Shown here: positions 1 through 7,864 of the stretch, in pieces | How positions within the stretch are numbered: the stretch's first letter is position 1 | Layout of the letters: each line of letters starts with the position of its first letter | Origin: Chloroflexota bacterium | GTDB taxonomy: Bacteria > Chloroflexota > Anaerolineae > Aggregatilineales > Phototrophicaceae | Direction: 5' to 3' | Assembly: GCA_009841405.1 (NCBI GenBank) | Contig: VXLV01000160.1 | Location: 1-36,675 of the forward strand | DNA length: 36,675 nt | Position numbers and translations under genes: made by a program | Notes under the pieces: model-generated | The model's database searches: none | Told to the model about the DNA's origin: nothing | The model's input: only the letters and a program-made list of their open reading frames with translations

Positions 1-42
1 GCTCCCCTCCCTGACTCGTCGGGGAGGGGCCGGGGGTGGGGT
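1..42. repeat. GC-rich palindromic repeat, family A (left edge)
   Basis: CCCCTCCC at 4-11 pairs with GGGAGGGG at 22-29 around a 10-nt loop, followed by a G-rich tail. A related hairpin followed by a G run lies at the right edge (36643-36675). This looks like a dispersed intergenic repeat. The copy may be cut by the window start. Confidence 0.5.
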
Positions 43-63
43 AAGCTGCCCGCAATGTCAACA

Positions 64-87
64 GGGACGAGCCTTGGCTCGCCCGTC
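64..87. repeat. Short palindromic repeat, family B (GGGNCGAGCC-TT-GGCTCGCCC)
   Basis: CGAGCC (68-73) and GGCTCG (76-81) form an inverted repeat with a TT loop inside a GGG...CCC frame. Close relatives lie at 1346-1381, 36523-36559 and 36583-36598. It sits just upstream of the oxidoreductase start, in what would be its 5' leader. Confidence 0.6.
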
Positions 88-105
88 AAACAAGCAGGGA
101 GATTC

Positions 106-110
106 AGGAG
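106..110 (+). promoter_or_regulatory. Ribosome binding site fixing the start of the oxidoreductase
   Basis: AGGAG ends 7 nt before the ATG at 118. The same frame is open from an ATG at 55, but that start would translate the palindromic repeat and has no such site, so 118 is preferred. Confidence 0.7.
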
Positions 111-117
111 AAATACA

Positions 118-1320
118 ATGACAGACGAGAAGCAAGTCAGCAGCACATTCACCAGCATGGCGGCCGAAGCCAGCGACGCCGAGGCGCCCGAAATCGGCAT
201 CGGCATGGTGGGCTACGCCTTCATGGGCAAGGCGCATACCAATGCCCTCAAGAAGATCCCCTACATGATGTATCCGCCCGTGGCGATCCCGCGCCTGGTC
301 GGCATCGCCGGGCGCAGCCAGGCCGCTGTCACCGCCGCCGCCCAGCGTTACGGCTACGAAAACGCCTACACTGACTGGCGCGATATGCTGGCCAATGACG
401 CCGTGGATGTGCTGGATAATGGCGGGCCCAACGACGCGCACGCCGAACCCTGCATCGCCGCGGCGAAAGCCGGCAAACACGTCTTCTGCGAGAAGCCGCT
501 GGCGCGCAACGCCGAAGAATCCAAGGCAATGCTGGACGCGGTTGAGAGCGCCGGCGTCAAGCACATGGTCGCTTTCAACTATCGCTTTGTGCCGGCCGTG
601 CAGCAGGCGCGCAAGCTGATCGAAAGCGGCAAGCTGGGGCAGATTTATCACTGGCGCGCCGTCTATTTGCAGGAGTGGGGCATGGACCGCGATATGGAGA
701 CGACCTGGCGCTTCCAGAAGGGGCCGGCGGGCAGCGGCGCCCTGGGCGATCTCGGCGCGCATATCATTGACCTGGCGCGTTTCCTGGTCGGCGAGCCCAA
801 GGCGGTGTCCGGTCTGGCGCAAACCTGGATCACCGAGCGGCCCGACGGCTCTGGCGGCATGGTCAAGTCCGATGTCGATGACGGCTTCGTCGCCCTGCTA
901 GACTTTGAAGGCGGAACGCTGGGCACGGTCGAAGCGACGCGCTTCGCGCAGGGCCGCAAGAACTTCAACTCCTTCGAGATCAATGCCGAGAACGGATCAA
1001 TCCACTTCAACCTGGAGCGCATGAACGAGCTGAATGTATTCTGGAAGGGCGAAAGCCCCGATACGACGCAGGGTTTCCACAATGTGCTGGTGACCGAGGC
1101 GCACCATCCCTATTGGGAGAACTGGTGGCCGCACGGGCATATCATCGGCTGGGAGCACAGCTTCGTGCATGAGTTCCACCATTTCTTCGACGCCATCGTC
1201 AACGACAACGACGTTGCGCCCTACGGCGCGACTTTTGTGGACGGCTATCGCAACGCGGTGATCTGTGACGCGATTCTGGAATCGGCCACGTCGCGCCGGC
1301 ATGTTGATATTCGCTACTAG
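118..1320 (+). CDS. Gfo/Idh/MocA family NAD(P)-dependent oxidoreductase
   Basis: A 400-residue cytosolic dehydrogenase of the Gfo/Idh/MocA superfamily, whose members oxidise or reduce sugars, inositols and related polyols with NAD(P). The N-terminal Rossmann fold shows a glycine-rich dinucleotide loop (residues 27-37, GIGMVGYAFMG) and the family EKP signature at 125-127. The C-terminal substrate domain carries GALGDLGAHIIDLARFLVG, where the conserved Asp and His of the active site lie. A hydrophilic leader of about 25 residues precedes the Rossmann fold. Length is normal to slightly long. The gene stands alone between repeats and is convergent with comEC, so its context gives no clue to the substrate. 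Family assignment is firm; the substrate cannot be read from the sequence. Confidence 0.9.
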   Translation: MTDEKQVSSTFTSMAAEASDAEAPEIGIGMVGYAFMGKAHTNALKKIPYMMYPPVAIPRLVGIAGRSQAAVTAAAQRYGYENAYTDWRDMLANDAVDVLDNGGPNDAHAEPCIAAAKAGKHVFCEKPLARNAEESKAMLDAVESAGVKHMVAFNYRFVPAVQQARKLIESGKLGQIYHWRAVYLQEWGMDRDMETTWRFQKGPAGSGALGDLGAHIIDLARFLVGEPKAVSGLAQTWITERPDGSGGMVKSDVDDGFVALLDFEGGTLGTVEATRFAQGRKNFNSFEINAENGSIHFNLERMNELNVFWKGESPDTTQGFHNVLVTEAHHPYWENWWPHGHIIGWEHSFVHEFHHFFDAIVNDNDVAPYGATFVDGYRNAVICDAILESATSRRHVDIRY

Positions 1321-1345
1321 CGACCGCCCGTCTGCATCTCCATAC

Positions 1346-1381
1346 CCGTCGGAATCTGTAGGGGCGAGCCTCGGCTCGCCC
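1346..1381. repeat. Short palindromic repeat, family B, with conserved left flank
   Basis: GGGCGAGCC (1362-1370) and GGCTCGCCC (1373-1381) are perfect 9-nt arms around TC, preceded by GTAG. The left flank from 1346 matches the flank of the copy at 36523 at 20 of 22 positions through GTAGGGGCGA. It lies between the convergent stops of the oxidoreductase and comEC, so it could also form a hairpin at either transcript end, but no T-run follows. Confidence 0.65.
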
Positions 1382-1395
1382 TCACGCGTTTGCAC

Positions 1396-3756
1396 TTAGC
1401 GCTCGCTGCCAACGACGTTCAGTGTTTCGCCGTCGGTGTATAGATGGATCGTTCCCATCTCATCGGTTCGAAACAGGGGCAGGCCGTCAAACAGGGCGAG
1501 CGTATCCGGGTCGGGGTCGCCGCGGCGATTGGCAATATCGCTCTGCAGCAGGGCGACGTGCGGCTGAACCATGCGCAGAAACTCAGCGTTCAGCGCGCGC
1601 GCGGCGCCATGCTGCGGAATCTGCATCACAGCGGCGACCGGCGAAACGCCACTGGCCAGTATGGCTCGCTGGCCCGCGGCGCTGAGGTCCGAGGTCAGCA
1701 AGAACGACACATCTCCGTAGCTGACGCGCAGCGCGAGCGTTTGATCGTTTAATCTGTCGGTGATTTTGGGCTTGGTCTGCGGGTGCAGGACTTCCATGAT
1801 GACGCCGTCGCCGAATTCCAGTTGATAGCCAGCGCGCGCCTCCACCAGCGGCGTATTGCTGCGCGCCAGCTGCGCCATGATCCTTTCGAAAATGTCGCCG
1901 TCATTTTCCTGGCCATGATAGAGCGCCGCCCCAACAGCGTAGCGGTCCAGTACGCTCTCGAGCGCGGCTATATCCCATTCGTCCGGGTGCGTGATGACGA
2001 GGACTTCCAGTTCGCGGTCGTAATAGGGCAGGCGATCGCCAATGGCGGTTAGCAGCCGCGTTGGATAGCGGCCGCCGTCAACGAGGACCTGCGCGCCGCC
2101 CGGCGTCTGCATGAGAGCGGCGTTGCTGTGCCCGACATCAAGCAGCCAGACATGCAGTTTGCCGTCGCTGCGGCTCAATGCCATCGCTGCCATCAGCACG
2201 ACCATCGCGCCGGACGCGGCCGCGGCTGACGCGACAAGGGCGTTGCGCCGGACAAACAGCTGTACGCGAATCCAGAGCGGCGGACGCGCGGCATGCATCA
2301 TAGCTCCCCCAATCAGTACAATGTAGAACACTTGGATGATACGCCCGTCCATCGCGATCGCCACATCGGCGAAGTCCAGTTGCGCAAAGGCGCGAACGAC
2401 CGAAATCGTCCAGGACAGCGCGACCATATCCGTCCAGAATATCAGCATACCCACGGCCGGTACGAATACCGTGACCGCGACCGCCAACAAGCCCAAAAGC
2501 AATACGGCTGATTGCGCCGGCACGATGAGCAAATTGACTGGCAGCGCCACCAGCGACAATCGACCAAAGTACAGAATGATTAACGGCAGCGTGGCGACTT
2601 GCGCGGAGACAGAAACGATCAAGGGTTCGTTGAGACAACCGTGCAGCAGGGCAGCCGGCTTCGGCGGCAAGCGGCCATCGAGGAAGGCCGCAAATCGCTT
2701 GGACAAAGGGTCGGCGAAGAGACCCAGCCCCAGCACAGCCAAGAAGCTCAGCTGAAAGCCGATGTCAAGCAGCACGTTGGGATCGGCAATAGAGAGCAGC
2801 AAAGTGGCGCAGGCGAGCGAGGCGGGCAGGAAGGTCCGGCGCTTCAGCTGATTGCCGATGGCCAGCAGGCCGCTCATCAGCGCCGCCCGCAAGATGCTGG
2901 GGCTGGCGCCGACAAAGAGGGTATACGCGGCGATTATCGCAACCGCGCTTATCGCGACGACTGCGCCATTCCGGGCGAACAAGCTCGATAGCGCGCGAAT
3001 GACGATGGCGCTGACGATGACCATATTGAAGCCGCTGATCGCGATAATGTGCGACGCGCCAGCCCGCGTGAAATCATCCTTTAGCTGCGGCGAAATCCCG
3101 CTCTCGTCGCCGAGCAAGATTCCGGTGAGCAAGCCGGCTTGCGGCTCCGGCAGGGCTGTGGCGATTATGCGCCGCACGATCGCTTTCAGTTCCAGCAGGA
3201 GCGCGTGTACCGGGTCGCCGCCGCCCGTGCTAACGATATCTAGCCCGGCGTCGCGCATGATGGTGAAGACGCCGCTGCGCGCGAGATAATCGGCGTAAGA
3301 GAAGGTATCGCCGGTGGCGGCCGAGGCCAGGGCGCCGGTCGCCCGGACGCGGTCTCCGTAATCAATCGCCACGCCGCGCTCGGCTTCGACCAGGACCAGA
3401 CCGCTTGTCGCCACAGTCTGGCTGTTTGCGAAGACGCTCGCCGCCGCCACGCGCAACTGGACGCTATCTTCGCGGTATCGAGGCTCGTCGATAACGACGC
3501 CGGTGATCGTGCCGCTGATGCCGTTGAACGCGGCGATGTCGCTGGTACGCGGCACGATCGACTGCCGCGCGCCGCCAGCGGCCAGAATCAGCAGCAAGAG
3601 CAGCAACTTGCCGGGCGCCTGCCTTGATCGCGAAACTGCCAGCGCCAGCGCGCAAGCGGCCAGCGTCAAGATCCAGTCGAGCGTCGCCGCTTCCGGAAAC
3701 GCACGCGCCAAGCTGATTCCCAGCACCCAGGTGACGGTAATGTAAATCAGGCGCAT
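1396..3756 (-). CDS. comEC: ComEC/Rec2-family DNA uptake channel with degenerate metallo-beta-lactamase domain
   Basis: A 786-residue multi-pass membrane protein of the ComEC/Rec2 family, the inner-membrane channel for single-stranded DNA in natural transformation. Order: two N-terminal membrane helices, an OB-like soluble domain (about 75-150), the competence membrane domain with GLLTGILLGDESG and SHIIAISGFN, more membrane helices to about 530, then a C-terminal metallo-beta-lactamase-like domain. That domain keeps its outline (LDVG, LVDGG, LLTSDL) but the usual ligand motifs are altered: GQGD reads GHSN (542-545), HxHxDH reads HPDEWD (590-595), HHG reads QHG (715-717) and GHPHP reads GDPDP (746-750). 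The channel role is known for the family; loss of nuclease activity is inferred. No comEA or comF lies nearby. A perfect TATAAT lies about 40 bp upstream of the start. Confidence 0.9.
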   Translation of the reverse strand: MRLIYITVTWVLGISLARAFPEAATLDWILTLAACALALAVSRSRQAPGKLLLLLLILAAGGARQSIVPRTSDIAAFNGISGTITGVVIDEPRYREDSVQLRVAAASVFANSQTVATSGLVLVEAERGVAIDYGDRVRATGALASAATGDTFSYADYLARSGVFTIMRDAGLDIVSTGGGDPVHALLLELKAIVRRIIATALPEPQAGLLTGILLGDESGISPQLKDDFTRAGASHIIAISGFNMVIVSAIVIRALSSLFARNGAVVAISAVAIIAAYTLFVGASPSILRAALMSGLLAIGNQLKRRTFLPASLACATLLLSIADPNVLLDIGFQLSFLAVLGLGLFADPLSKRFAAFLDGRLPPKPAALLHGCLNEPLIVSVSAQVATLPLIILYFGRLSLVALPVNLLIVPAQSAVLLLGLLAVAVTVFVPAVGMLIFWTDMVALSWTISVVRAFAQLDFADVAIAMDGRIIQVFYIVLIGGAMMHAARPPLWIRVQLFVRRNALVASAAAASGAMVVLMAAMALSRSDGKLHVWLLDVGHSNAALMQTPGGAQVLVDGGRYPTRLLTAIGDRLPYYDRELEVLVITHPDEWDIAALESVLDRYAVGAALYHGQENDGDIFERIMAQLARSNTPLVEARAGYQLEFGDGVIMEVLHPQTKPKITDRLNDQTLALRVSYGDVSFLLTSDLSAAGQRAILASGVSPVAAVMQIPQHGAARALNAEFLRMVQPHVALLQSDIANRRGDPDPDTLALFDGLPLFRTDEMGTIHLYTDGETLNVVGSER

Positions 3757-3796
3757 CAGGCGATACGATTTGAGACATGACTAAAGAATATGGCTC

Positions 3797-3825
3797 ATTA
3801 TAGCCCGCATCGCATACAGGGAAAA
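3797..3825 (-). promoter_or_regulatory. Candidate sigma-70 promoter of comEC
   Basis: On the minus strand a perfect TATAAT (3797-3802) lies 17 bp downstream of a weak TTTTCC -35 (3820-3825). It gives a leader of about 34 nt before the comEC ATG at 3756. The weak -35 overlaps the T-run of the terminator of the preceding gene. Confidence 0.45.
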
Positions 3826-3852
3826 AGAAAAACAGACATCCCGCCCGGGATG
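3820..3852 (-). terminator. Rho-independent terminator of the coaD/coiled-coil unit
   Basis: On the minus strand CATCCCG-GG-CGGGATG (3837-3852) is followed by TCTGTTTTTCTTTTT. The hairpin begins 38 bp after the stop of the coiled-coil gene and should separate that transcript from comEC. Confidence 0.75.
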
Positions 3853-3890
3853 CCTGCTATCGAGGATGAACTGGGACTGAAGTCGACGCT

Positions 3891-4454
3891 TTAGAGGCGG
3901 CTGCCCATTGGCGCTTGCGCTGGTCGGTCAAAGCTGATTGGCTCGGCGTTGCCGTCATTCTGCGGCGCCTGGATCGCTTGCGCTTCCGGATTGACATCGA
4001 CCGCGACCGGCTCTTCGTATTGCATCAACTGGATGCCATTGCGGATTTCGTCAAGCGTGTGCGCGAAGCGCTGCTCAAGCTCGCTAAGCTGAACCAGCAC
4101 ATACTCGTCGGCTTCCTGCGTGATCTTCTGCGCTTCGATTCTGGCTTGCTCAATCACGAATTCGGCCCGGACCTTGGCCTGCTTGACCATTTCCTGATCG
4201 TCAATCAGGTCTTCGCTGTGCTGCCGAGCCTGCTGGACGATGCGCGCGGCTTCTTCGTTGGCTTCCGCCAGGACGCGGTCACGCTGCTGGATTGTACGCG
4301 CCGCCGACTCGATCTCTTCCGGAATCGATATCCGCATTTGATCGATGATTTCCAAAGCGCGCTCTTCATCCAGCATCGTGTACTTCGTGCCAAAGAGGTG
4401 ACGGCCCTCGTCGATCAAGTCTTCCATCCGGTCTACCAAGTGTTGAATATCCAT
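3891..4454 (-). CDS. Coiled-coil protein, DivIVA / ATP-synthase b-subunit-like
   Basis: A 187-residue hydrophilic protein with no signal peptide or membrane segment. The centre (about 25-140) is rich in Glu, Gln, Ala and Arg in a heptad-like pattern (EEAARIVQQARQ, VIEQARIEAQKITQEA), predicting a long coiled coil. The last 40 residues are Pro/Ala/Gln-rich and probably disordered. Such proteins are often labelled DivIVA-like or ATP synthase subunit B-like; the function here is unknown. The start at 4454 follows GAGGAGGGG directly upstream; a longer frame to 4556 would overlap the end of coaD and lacks support. It follows coaD by 40 bp with no terminator between, so the two are probably co-transcribed. 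Confidence 0.75.
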   Translation of the reverse strand: MDIQHLVDRMEDLIDEGRHLFGTKYTMLDEERALEIIDQMRISIPEEIESAARTIQQRDRVLAEANEEAARIVQQARQHSEDLIDDQEMVKQAKVRAEFVIEQARIEAQKITQEADEYVLVQLSELEQRFAHTLDEIRNGIQLMQYEEPVAVDVNPEAQAIQAPQNDGNAEPISFDRPAQAPMGSRL

Positions 4455-4460
4455 TGTCCC

Positions 4461-4466
4461 CTCCTC
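4461..4466 (-). promoter_or_regulatory. Ribosome binding site fixing the coiled-coil protein start
   Basis: GAGGAG on the minus strand lies 6 nt before the ATG at 4454. It rules against the in-frame upstream ATG at 4556, which lies inside coaD. Confidence 0.65.
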
Positions 4467-4494
4467 GTTAGAGACAGTGTTAATGCTTACAAAG

Positions 4495-4986
4495 TTACTT
4501 ACTATACTTCTTTCGCAGGGCCTTCGAAATGATTGGCGGCGCCATCGAACTGACATCGCCGCCGAGCTGCGCGATTTCGCGAATCGTGCTGGAGCTAATG
4601 TGCATGTACTGCTCGTCAGCCAGGATCATGATGGTTTCCAACTGCGGCGCCAGCTTCTTGTTCGCCATTCCCATTCGAAACTCAAATTCAAAATCACCGA
4701 ATACCCTTAAGCCTCGAACCAAGGCCACCGCTCCTACAGACTCCGCGTATTGTACTGTAAGAACATTATATTTCGCCACTGATATCGCCGGGTATTTCTC
4801 AAAAACTTTCCGGGCCAGTTCCACGCGTTCGTCAACATCAAAAAGGACTGCTTTCTTGTCGGGATTGGCGTAGATGCCAATGACCAGTTGCTCAAAGAAT
4901 CGCGCGGCGCGAACCGCGACATCAATATGTCCATAATGTATCGGGTCAAGTGATGCCGGATAAAGCGCAATTCCTCGTCCTGACAT
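4495..4986 (-). CDS. coaD: Phosphopantetheine adenylyltransferase
   Basis: 163 residues, the normal length for CoaD, which transfers AMP from ATP to 4'-phosphopantetheine to give dephospho-CoA, the fourth step of coenzyme A synthesis in the cytosol. The nucleotidyltransferase signature is present: YPASLDPIHYGH (residues 9-20, HxGH motif), then LVRGLRVFGDFEFE, and near the C-terminus the ATP-binding SSSTIREIAQLGGDVS. SFDP is changed to SLDP, otherwise the motifs look intact. GGGAGAA precedes the ATG. The coiled-coil gene follows 40 bp downstream. In the genome CoaD lies just past recG, as in several other bacterial phyla. Confidence 0.95.
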   Translation of the reverse strand: MSGRGIALYPASLDPIHYGHIDVAVRAARFFEQLVIGIYANPDKKAVLFDVDERVELARKVFEKYPAISVAKYNVLTVQYAESVGAVALVRGLRVFGDFEFEFRMGMANKKLAPQLETIMILADEQYMHISSSTIREIAQLGGDVSSMAPPIISKALRKKYSK

Positions 4987-5011
4987 TCGTTTTCTCCCGC
5001 GCTACCAGCGC

Positions 5012-5041
5012 ATTGTAGTAGGACTGGAAATTCCGCGCCAA
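5012..5041 (-). promoter_or_regulatory. Candidate promoter of coaD
   Basis: On the minus strand TTGGCG (5036-5041), an 18-bp spacer and TACAAT (5012-5017). The short palindrome GCGCT-GGT-AGCGC (4999-5011) lies immediately downstream in the leader, just before the ribosome binding site. Confidence 0.4.
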
Positions 5042-5188
5042 CCGATACGCTGGCAGATTTAGGATTGAAAGCAAATCAGAATGCGAAGCGCGAGCCCGGC
5101 GCGATTCGCGTGGTGACGAGCGGTGAGTGTCGGCTTCTGACTGAGTTAGCCGAGGGGCTGCCGCCTCAATGCGTGGCGCGAGGCGACC

Positions 5189-7861
5189 TTAGCTCAATTC
5201 GCTTTCGGCCGGGTATAGTTGGCTGACGAAGGCCGCCAGCAGCTGATGCTCAGGCAGCCGGAGTTCGGGGTCTTCCTCCACCAGCGTCCGCGCTTCGAAC
5301 TGCGCCTCTTTAATCAGTTCAGTATTGCCGGGGTCCAGCATATCAAAGTCCAGATGGCCGCTCTGCCGCATGCCCAGCAATTCACCCGACCCGCGCAAGG
5401 CCCAGTCGCGCTCCGCTAGCGCGAAGCCATCGTTGGATTCCTCCATCGCCGCCAGCCGCTGTTCGGCGATTGTCAGCGCCTCCCGGTCGAGCTCCCCGGC
5501 CTGGCAAGCGCGAATCCGGTCGATGCTGATGTCGGCGGCGCTGTCGGGAAGCAAGAAACAATATGATTGCTCTTCGTTGCGCCCGACCCGGCCGCGCAGT
5601 TGATGCAGCTGCGACAAACCGAAGCGGTTCGCGCCGTCAATCACGATCACGCTGGCGTTCGGCACATCGACGCCGACTTCGGCCACCGAGGTTGTCACCA
5701 TCACATCGTATTCGCCCGCCGCGAACTCCGCCATGAGCGCGTCTTTTTCCGCGGCCTTCATACGTCCGTGCAAGAGACATACGCGGTACCGAAAATAGAC
5801 CTTGCTCAGCTGCTCGTAGGCTTCCTCAGCCGACGTCGTTTCCAGCGACTCGGATTTCTCCACCAAGGGATGGACAAAGAAAGCCTGGCGGCCTAGCTCC
5901 AATTGGCTGACCACGAAGCCATTCAGGCGTTCGCGCGCGGCCGGATCAATCACCTTGGTCTGAATGTCGCGCCGGCCGGCCGGCTTGTCGGCGATGATGG
6001 AGATATCGAGATCGGCGTAATACGTGAGCGCCAGCGTGCGCGGCAAGGGCGTCGCCGTCATGATCAGCAGGTGCGGGTTGCCGCCCTTGCCCCGCAGCCG
6101 CGAGCGCTGCGCGACGCCGAAGCGCTGCTGTTCGTCGATGACGGCCAGGGCGAGATCGCTGAATTCCAGGCCTTGCTGGATCAGGGCATGCGTTCCCACC
6201 ACAATATCAACGGCGCCGGCAGCGATGTCGCGATAGACCGCCTCGCGCTCTCCCGCCGTCAACGCGCTGGTCAATAGCGCGATTTTCGGCTTGTCGGGCC
6301 CGCTCATCCGGGCGAATGTCGCGCGAAGCGAACGGTAATGCTGCTCGGCGAGGATACTCGTCGGCGCCATCAAGGCTGACTGCTTGTGGTTCGAAAAAGC
6401 GATCGCCATGGCCAGGATGGCGACGGCGGTTTTGCCCGCGCCCACATCGCCCTGGATCAGCCGGTTCATCGGCGTCGAACGGGACAAATCCTGTTGAATC
6501 TCTTGTATGGCTTGTTTCTGTCCAGCGGTCAATTTGAAGGGAAATACTTCAGCCGCGAAACGCTTGAGTACGTTTGTGTCTTCTGTCAGCGGCGTCCCGG
6601 GGGCGGACTGCCACTGGCGACGCCGGGACAAGAGCGCCAACTGCAACATCAGCAAGTGATCAAAGGCCAGACGGCGCTGCGCGTGACAGCGGTGATCGTC
6701 GCCGTCGGGGAAGTGCGCCTGCTTCAGCGCCCAGCCGAGATCCGCGAGGTCGCCCCGATCCAGCACTGAAACGGGCATGGGGTCAGGAAACTTGCGCTCC
6801 CATTCGGATGTCAGCACATTCATCGTGCGGCGCAGCATGCGCGGGCGCAACCCTTTCGTCATCCCATACACGGGCACGATGCCGATATTGCGCAGATTGT
6901 CGAGGTCCAGCTCCTCCCATTCCGGGCTGGCCATGCTCCGGAAGTCACCTACTTTCCCGCGCAACAGCAAATGCATGCCGCGCTTGATCTTCTGCGAGAG
7001 ATAGGGCTGGTTGAAGAAGCGCAGGGACATTCTGGCGGTGTGATCGGAGACCCAGACAATAAGGTCCATGCGGCCGCCGGCGGCGACTGCCGTGCTCGCG
7101 CGTTCAACGGTGGCGATGACATTGGCCGTCTGTCCCTCAGCAAGGTCATTGATGCAAGTCAGCCTGGTGTAGTCGACGTAGCCGCGCGGAAAGTAATAGA
7201 GCAAGTCTCTCACATTGTGGATGTCCAATTGCCGCAGCAATTCGGCATAGGTTCTGCCGATGCCCTTGATCTCCGTAACCGGCGCCTCCAGTTCGCGATA
7301 GAGCGCAAGTTGTTCGTCCAGGCTTAGCTCGGGACGCGGCTGGCGCGGCGGACGATTCAAGCTGGGCAAGGGCGGGATGTCGAGCGCGCTCTTACTGGGC
7401 CCGCGCGTGAAGTCTTCATCGTACGAGGCGTTGTCATAGGCGTGGAACCGCCGTTCCTGGCCGCGCTGCTGGCGCGCCGGACGGCGGTCGGCGCGCTCAT
7501 GTGCGGCGCGTCCGCGTTTCTGCTTGGGCGGCCGATCCTTCCGCGTTCCGAGTTTCTGTTCCCACTCCGCCAGCCGCTGCTGATATTTCGGCGGCGCCTT
7601 CTGCCGGTCTGTCACGCGATTCAGCAAGTAGTTGATTCTGTCGATTCGTTCGTCTTCGCTGTCGATTCGGTCGTATTCCGTCAGCGCGTCGACGATTTCG
7701 TCGATCAAGACATGATGACGCGCGCGCCGCGCTTGCTCCCGCGCTTGCGGCTGCCAACTGGCGGCGTAGGCGCTCAAACCGCCAACCACGGCCGAATTCT
7801 TCCCGCCTTGATCGCGCTCCAGCTTAAGGATTTTGACCAGCGTTTCCAATGCAGACGGCAC
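5189..7861 (-). CDS. recG: ATP-dependent DNA helicase RecG with long N-terminal extension
   Basis: 890 residues; RecG is the branch-migrating helicase that remodels stalled replication forks and Holliday junctions. From about residue 180: the wedge/OB region (EIKGIGRTYAELLRQL), then SF2 helicase motifs: Walker A GDVGAGKT near 470, the DEAH-equivalent DEQQRFGV near 573 (DEQH in most homologues), MTATPLPRT, TTSVAEVGVDVP and QLRGRVGR. The protein exceeds the usual 680-820 residues because of about 178 extra N-terminal residues: a helical part, then a basic Arg/Lys-rich low-complexity stretch (about 110-150). The start codon is GTG, 3 nt after the stop of the DegV gene, with GGAGG 9 nt upstream inside that gene. 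It is the last gene of the rpe-fakA-degV-degV-recG unit. Confidence 0.96.
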   Translation of the reverse strand: MPSALETLVKILKLERDQGGKNSAVVGGLSAYAASWQPQAREQARRARHHVLIDEIVDALTEYDRIDSEDERIDRINYLLNRVTDRQKAPPKYQQRLAEWEQKLGTRKDRPPKQKRGRAAHERADRRPARQQRGQERRFHAYDNASYDEDFTRGPSKSALDIPPLPSLNRPPRQPRPELSLDEQLALYRELEAPVTEIKGIGRTYAELLRQLDIHNVRDLLYYFPRGYVDYTRLTCINDLAEGQTANVIATVERASTAVAAGGRMDLIVWVSDHTARMSLRFFNQPYLSQKIKRGMHLLLRGKVGDFRSMASPEWEELDLDNLRNIGIVPVYGMTKGLRPRMLRRTMNVLTSEWERKFPDPMPVSVLDRGDLADLGWALKQAHFPDGDDHRCHAQRRLAFDHLLMLQLALLSRRRQWQSAPGTPLTEDTNVLKRFAAEVFPFKLTAGQKQAIQEIQQDLSRSTPMNRLIQGDVGAGKTAVAILAMAIAFSNHKQSALMAPTSILAEQHYRSLRATFARMSGPDKPKIALLTSALTAGEREAVYRDIAAGAVDIVVGTHALIQQGLEFSDLALAVIDEQQRFGVAQRSRLRGKGGNPHLLIMTATPLPRTLALTYYADLDISIIADKPAGRRDIQTKVIDPAARERLNGFVVSQLELGRQAFFVHPLVEKSESLETTSAEEAYEQLSKVYFRYRVCLLHGRMKAAEKDALMAEFAAGEYDVMVTTSVAEVGVDVPNASVIVIDGANRFGLSQLHQLRGRVGRNEEQSYCFLLPDSAADISIDRIRACQAGELDREALTIAEQRLAAMEESNDGFALAERDWALRGSGELLGMRQSGHLDFDMLDPGNTELIKEAQFEARTLVEEDPELRLPEHQLLAAFVSQLYPAESELS

Positions 7862-7864
7862 GGA

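Noticed and set aside
55..117. In-frame extension of the oxidoreductase to an ATG at 55
   Set aside because: It would translate the palindromic repeat, and AGGAG supports the ATG at 118.
5105..5188. Terminator after recG
   Set aside because: Only short GC-rich pairings are present and no T-run follows on the minus strand.
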